39,421 nucleotides of DNA from Nitrosomonadales bacterium. Its GTDB lineage: Bacteria > Pseudomonadota > Gammaproteobacteria > Burkholderiales > Gallionellaceae. Positions 35,912 through 39,421 of this stretch are shown piece after piece. Where the stretch lies: assembly GCA_023259065.1 (NCBI GenBank), contig JAHFQY010000023.1, positions 1 through 39,421 of the forward strand, written 5' to 3'. The notes beneath the pieces were generated by a model that did no database searches, was not told the origin of the DNA, and saw only the letters and a program-made list of their open reading frames with translations. The position numbers and the translations under genes were made by a program. Position 1 is the stretch's first letter; every line of letters begins with the position of its first letter.

Positions 35912-37918
35912 CTAATTCCAAGTCGAATAAAGTGACCCTTTAGATCCTAGAGGTCTATGGCACCCAGAATTCGAACAATTTTTTGTGGCCGGAGCGCTTT
36001 GATGCTCACTTGGTCCAGAAGTTGTCCCCAACGGCATCTTCCTCATATCACCTGCAAATATAGCCGTAGAGCCGTGACATTCATTGCATGTCACAGTATT
36101 GCTATTGCTGATGTGATCCATTTTTTCAGGCGGATGTACCCAGGAAGTTGTTCCGATATGGCATGTCTTACAATCCAAACTCGTAAGGACATGGTTACTT
36201 ACATGTACCTTTCCCCATGCTCCTAGCACGCCTTCAGCATCATGGCTTCCATCATGACAACTATCACAGCGTGCCGCCGTTACAGCCGCATGGTTCATCA
36301 CCGCTCCTTGAAATGATGTATATCCTGTTTTATGACAAGCATCACACGCATTACCTGCTGCAGTAACCAGAACATGGGTCGCGCGGAATGACGTAGTCTT
36401 CGCACCACCAGCACCTGAAATATGACAGGTACCACAGGTTGTAGGAGTCACACCTGAGTGGTCATATACAACCCCCATGAAAGTGGTGAAACTATGATGG
36501 CAACTGTTGCATGTAGCACTAGTTGCTATGTGGGTAGGTGTCTTGGCCAATGCCCCCGTTGTACCTTCCGACAAATAAGCACCGTTGTGACATGTCGAAC
36601 AACTTATGGACGCCACCGCAGTGTGATTCATGGTTGGTGAAAGGAATGACGTGGTGTTCAAGTGGCAAGCATCACATGCATTTCCCGTAGTCGGGATATG
36701 TGTTTGTGACTTGGTCTTCACACTGGCCGATTGTCCCAAATGACATGTTCCGCATGTTCCAGCCACTACTCCAACATGGTTGAAAGCAGCGCCTGCAAAG
36801 GACGTATAGGTATTGGCATTCCCATGACAGGTGTCGCAAGAAGCGCTTGTGCCATTATGGGTTACTGTACTTGTCTTGCCCAACGCATTGACTCCATTGT
36901 GGCAAGTCTGGCATATGCCTGTTACCGTGGCTGGGTTATGCGTATAGAGCCCACCAAGGAAAGTATTGAAGCTCTTGTGACAGTCGTTGCACGTATTGGC
37001 TGACACTACGTGATTGGGCGTTTTTGCCTTGGCGCCCCCCAAGAATGCTCCTTGCGATGTATAGCTGCCGTTATGACAGTTAATACAGACCGCTGAAGCG
37101 CCCCCCACTACAGTGTGATTCATCGTAGAGCCAGCAAAAGATATGTAGCCAGTACCAACATGACAGGAGTCACAATCGTTGCCTGTATAAGGAATATGTC
37201 CTGCCGGTTTTGTTTTTGCCCTGTAGGTACCGGGAATATGGCAAGTGCCACACTGCCCAGCCACCACACCAACATGATCATAAACTGCGCCTGCAAAAGT
37301 GGTAAATCCGGATTTATGGCAGGAATCACATGGGGTAGCTGTAGGGACATGGAACCCCGGCTTGCCTATCGCATTCACACCATTGTGGCAATTAGCACAC
37401 ACAAGGAAAGTACCGGTGTGATTGAATCCAGCCGGAATCCAGGAGCTGGTGCGGTGACAGCTGTCGCATGACGACATGGTAACCACGTGACCACTGGGCT
37501 TGCCCGGTGCGTGTATACCCGTGTGGCATGTCATGCAGGCTTTGGGCTGCACGCCCATATGGTTAAAGCGCGCGCCTATGAAAGTGACCGTATTGGTATG
37601 ACAGGTATCGCAAGGCGCACTGGTATCCATATGGTTGGTGGGCTTCACAGGCGCAATGACGCGGCGGCCCAGCGAATGGCATCCTGCGCAATCTTTAGGG
37701 GTGCCCTTGAACACGCCACCCGTATGGCAGGTTTCACACTCAACCCTGACATGTGAACCGGTAAGGGGAAAGCCGGTGCTCATATGATTGAAATCGCTCT
37801 GATGGCGCACGGCTTGCGCCGATGCCACGGAAGAAAATATTGCGAACAGCATGGCCATAAGGCCAAAAGACAATATGCTGTGCACAGCAGTTAAATGGTT
37901 TGTGTATTTATTTTTCAT
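35912..37918 (-). CDS. Exported multiheme c-type cytochrome, 22 CxxCH plus one CX4CH
   Basis: 668 residues. The signal peptide runs to SSVASAQA, so the protein is matured outside the cytoplasm. I count 22 CxxCH haem-binding motifs and a terminal CSNSGCH (CX4CH), giving up to 23 haems, about one per 28 residues. Motifs recur in a pattern of a distal histidine in NH or TH pairs, then CxxCH (e.g. GAAFNHVGVVAGTCGTCHLG), consistent with bis-histidine haems forming a nanowire-like chain. There is no membrane helix or lipobox. GGGGG lies six bases before the ATG at 37918. It sits between another multiheme cytochrome and the barrel protein on one strand. Terminal reductase activity cannot be told from sequence. 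Confidence 0.95.
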   Translation of the reverse strand: MKNKYTNHLTAVHSILSFGLMAMLFAIFSSVASAQAVRHQSDFNHMSTGFPLTGSHVRVECETCHTGGVFKGTPKDCAGCHSLGRRVIAPVKPTNHMDTSAPCDTCHTNTVTFIGARFNHMGVQPKACMTCHTGIHAPGKPSGHVVTMSSCDSCHRTSSWIPAGFNHTGTFLVCANCHNGVNAIGKPGFHVPTATPCDSCHKSGFTTFAGAVYDHVGVVAGQCGTCHIPGTYRAKTKPAGHIPYTGNDCDSCHVGTGYISFAGSTMNHTVVGGASAVCINCHNGSYTSQGAFLGGAKAKTPNHVVSANTCNDCHKSFNTFLGGLYTHNPATVTGICQTCHNGVNALGKTSTVTHNGTSASCDTCHGNANTYTSFAGAAFNHVGVVAGTCGTCHLGQSASVKTKSQTHIPTTGNACDACHLNTTSFLSPTMNHTAVASISCSTCHNGAYLSEGTTGALAKTPTHIATSATCNSCHHSFTTFMGVVYDHSGVTPTTCGTCHISGAGGAKTTSFRATHVLVTAAGNACDACHKTGYTSFQGAVMNHAAVTAARCDSCHDGSHDAEGVLGAWGKVHVSNHVLTSLDCKTCHIGTTSWVHPPEKMDHISNSNTVTCNECHGSTAIFAGDMRKMPLGTTSGPSEHQSAPATKNCSNSGCHRPLGSKGSLYSTWN

Positions 37919-38088
37919 TTATTACCCCCTTCGGGCTCAACGCTTCCTACATGAGCTCAATGTTGCCAAAAATGCTGCCGATTTCCTGCCCGGATAAAAC
38001 CGGAATCTACTTTAAAATTTCCAGCGCAACCAACGCCGCCTGTCGGATTCCAGCATTCGGAACAAACGGCATCAAGATTATTTATCCC

Positions 38089-38117
38089 CATATATTTAGG
38101 GAGTTAAAAGTACTCAA
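38089..38117 (-). promoter_or_regulatory. Possible sigma-70 promoter for the 23-haem cytochrome gene
   Basis: On the minus strand TTGAGT and TATATG are 17 bases apart in the 216-bp gap upstream of the cytochrome gene, giving a leader of about 165 nt. It is a reasonable match in an AT-rich stretch, but one hexamer deviates and the cytochrome could instead be read from the gene upstream. Confidence 0.3.
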
Positions 38118-38134
38118 GCTCACCCGATTACTCC

Positions 38135-39421
38135 TCATCGAATAAACCTGCCATCAACTTTCACTTTTTTCCAGGTTGTCCCGATATGACAACGCTCACA
38201 CTGGAATCCAAATTCGCCGTGGTGTACGTCGTCATTGCCATGGCAGCTACCGCAGGTGTTGGACACCTTGAGTATTTTGCTCATCGGTTGCGTGTGGCAT
38301 TCATAACACCCGAGTTTGCTATGGGTGGTGTCGAGCTTGAAGTTGGTTTTGTTGTGGTCAAAGTCCCATGCTTTCCAGTTGCGCACGTTGTGACAAGTCT
38401 CACATGAAGTCCCCAAGCGCCGCTTGTGCACGTCATCTTTTTCATGGCATGACCAGCAATCCGACTTGGTGTCTTTGAACAAGGGAGTTGCATGGCATTT
38501 TTTGCACTCTACAAAAATATGCTTGCCGGTTAGCGCAAAGCGGGAAATACCATGGTCGAATTTGTCTACCTTCCATGATTTGGCATTGTGGCAAGACTCG
38601 CACTTCTTCCCTTCCTGCCCCTTGTGCTTGTCGTCTTTATCGTGGCACGAGTAGCAATCTGATTTCAGCTTGTCTTTATACAAATCCCCCTTGTGGCAGC
38701 TCACGCATTTTGTATCCGCATGTTTACCCAGCAAAGGAAACTTGGTTTTCTTGTCATGATCGAACAATATTTCCTTCCAGCCTCGATCCGTGTGGCAGCT
38801 CTCGCACTTGGGACCAAACTCGCCTTTATGCTTGTCATCCTTCTTGTGACAGGAGAGACAATCCATCTTCAGCTTGTCTTTGTGCAGGTCACCTTTATGA
38901 CACTCAGTGCACTTCACATCATGATGCTTGCCCAGCAAGGGAAATTTGGTTTTCTTGCCGTGGTCGAACAAAATTTCTTTCCAGCTGCGTTCGATGTGGC
39001 AGCTTTCGCACTTCGAGCCAAAACTGGCTTTGTGCTTGTCATCCTTTTTGTGACATGAATAACAATCCGTCTTGAGTTTTTCCTTGAACACATTTCCTTT
39101 GTGGCAAGTGACGCACTTCACGTCATTGTGCTTCCCAAGCAATGGATACTTGGTGGCCTTGCCGTGATCAAACAGGATTTCTTTCCAGCCGCGGTCGGTA
39201 TGGCAGCTCTCGCACTTAACGCCAAAATTGCCTTTGTGTTTATCGTCTTTCTTGTGACACTCGTTGCACAACTTGGGCGTTTCTTTAAACCTGTTGTTTG
39301 CATGACACTTGTCGCATTTCACGTCAAAGTGCTTACCTTCCAACGGGAAGTGGGTTTTGCTATGGTCAAAGTGGATGGTTTTCCAGTCTTTTTCCTCGTG
39401 GCAATTCTGGCATTCTGTGCC
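38135..39421 (-). CDS. Multiheme c-type cytochrome of repeated three-haem modules (N-terminus beyond the window)
   Basis: The frame is open to the right edge, so the visible 428 residues lack the true start and signal peptide; TTG at 39343 is internal. At least 19 CxxCH motifs are present. The core is a 68-residue module with three haems: KCESCHTDRGWKEILFDH, then PLLGKHxDVKCxxCHKG, then DCYSCHKKDDKHKGEFG. Each keeps an FDH and KH histidine pair that could serve as distal ligands. The protein is very lysine-rich. Three modules are nearly identical and flanking ones diverged, a sign of recent internal duplication. It lies 216 bp upstream of the 23-haem gene, same strand. Likely periplasmic or surface electron transfer. 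Confidence 0.93.
   Translation of the reverse strand, partial: GTECQNCHEEKDWKTIHFDHSKTHFPLEGKHFDVKCDKCHANNRFKETPKLCNECHKKDDKHKGNFGVKCESCHTDRGWKEILFDHGKATKYPLLGKHNDVKCVTCHKGNVFKEKLKTDCYSCHKKDDKHKASFGSKCESCHIERSWKEILFDHGKKTKFPLLGKHHDVKCTECHKGDLHKDKLKMDCLSCHKKDDKHKGEFGPKCESCHTDRGWKEILFDHDKKTKFPLLGKHADTKCVSCHKGDLYKDKLKSDCYSCHDKDDKHKGQEGKKCESCHNAKSWKVDKFDHGISRFALTGKHIFVECKKCHATPLFKDTKSDCWSCHEKDDVHKRRLGTSCETCHNVRNWKAWDFDHNKTNFKLDTTHSKLGCYECHTQPMSKILKVSNTCGSCHGNDDVHHGEFGFQCERCHIGTTWKKVKVDGRFIR
38573..39388 (-). repeat. 204-bp tandem coding repeats within the cytochrome gene
   Basis: The block around CTTTCCAG...GTGTGGCAGCTCTCGCA recurs at 38777, 38981 and 39185 (exact 204-bp steps) and in diverged form at 38573. 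The right-most copy near 39383 is two codons shorter. Each unit encodes one 68-residue three-haem module. Confidence 0.85.

Noticed and set aside
39341-39343. TTG at 39343 as the start of the last cytochrome
   Set aside because: The frame continues upstream to the window edge with another CxxCH and the same module pattern, and no signal peptide follows the TTG.

Overview
The window reads as a chromosomal segment from a high-GC betaproteobacterium. The gene content (monomeric NADP isocitrate dehydrogenase, NhaD antiporter, an fmdB-DUF502-aspS-nudB block, arsenic resistance, and large multiheme c-type cytochromes beside an outer-membrane beta-barrel) fits a Nitrosomonadales/Gallionellaceae-like metal-oxidising or metal-respiring organism. 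That placement is inference from gene content; no rRNA or other phylogenetic marker is present.

Positions 1-387 hold the end of a CRISPR array: six identical 37-bp repeats and five 30-bp spacers on an exact 67-bp period. On the minus strand the repeat begins GTTGTAGCTCCC and ends CTACAAT, like the type II-C repeats of Neisseria Cas9 loci. No cas genes are in the window. Next comes a minus-strand arsenic operon (4586 to 468): arsR, arsC, acr3, an ArsP/DUF318-type permease with a CSCS motif, a metallo-beta-lactamase-fold protein with a degenerate metal motif, and a tiny CxxC thioredoxin. A perfect palindrome just upstream of arsR is the likely operator. Divergent from it is nhaD, whose stop codon overlaps a candidate 24-residue membrane microprotein.

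6.1-15.1 kb is mostly housekeeping and envelope genes on the minus strand: a TPR protein, a methyltransferase, a pirin, a small outer-membrane barrel, an MFS transporter, PBP7 (pbpG) and an Atm1-like ABC exporter; a plus-strand histidine phosphatase lies among them. Two spacers here hold repeat-like DNA (a ~100-bp imperfect inverted repeat near 8.0 kb and nested hairpins near 9.2 kb). Upstream of the ABC gene is an orphan, very strong minus-strand intrinsic terminator preceded by an anti-Shine-Dalgarno-like CTCCTCC, which suggests a small RNA.

15.5-18.9 kb is a plus-strand signalling cassette: a receiver-TPR protein, a soluble histidine kinase, and a cyclic-nucleotide-binding-fold/GGDEF protein in which both ligand and catalytic residues are lost. 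Then follow a methyltransferase, the ybhP-clsB pair, and a large DUF2339 membrane protein. A ~570-bp non-coding element with perfect 31-bp terminal inverted repeats (24684-25251) separates the latter from nadA.

25.3-30.4 kb (minus strand) runs fmdB, DUF502, aspS, then a secreted barnase-like ribonuclease with a barstar-family inhibitor, then nudB and nadA. A REP-type inverted pair, rluE and icd follow. icd ends at a perfect 15-bp-stem terminator shared with the converging electron-transfer cluster that fills the right end (33.6-39.4 kb): a 733-residue beta-barrel protein with a TPR domain, a 23-haem exported cytochrome, and a second cytochrome (at least 19 haems) built from 68-residue three-haem modules and cut by the window edge. 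Together they look like a porin-cytochrome conduit for extracellular electron transfer, and this is the most interesting system in the window.
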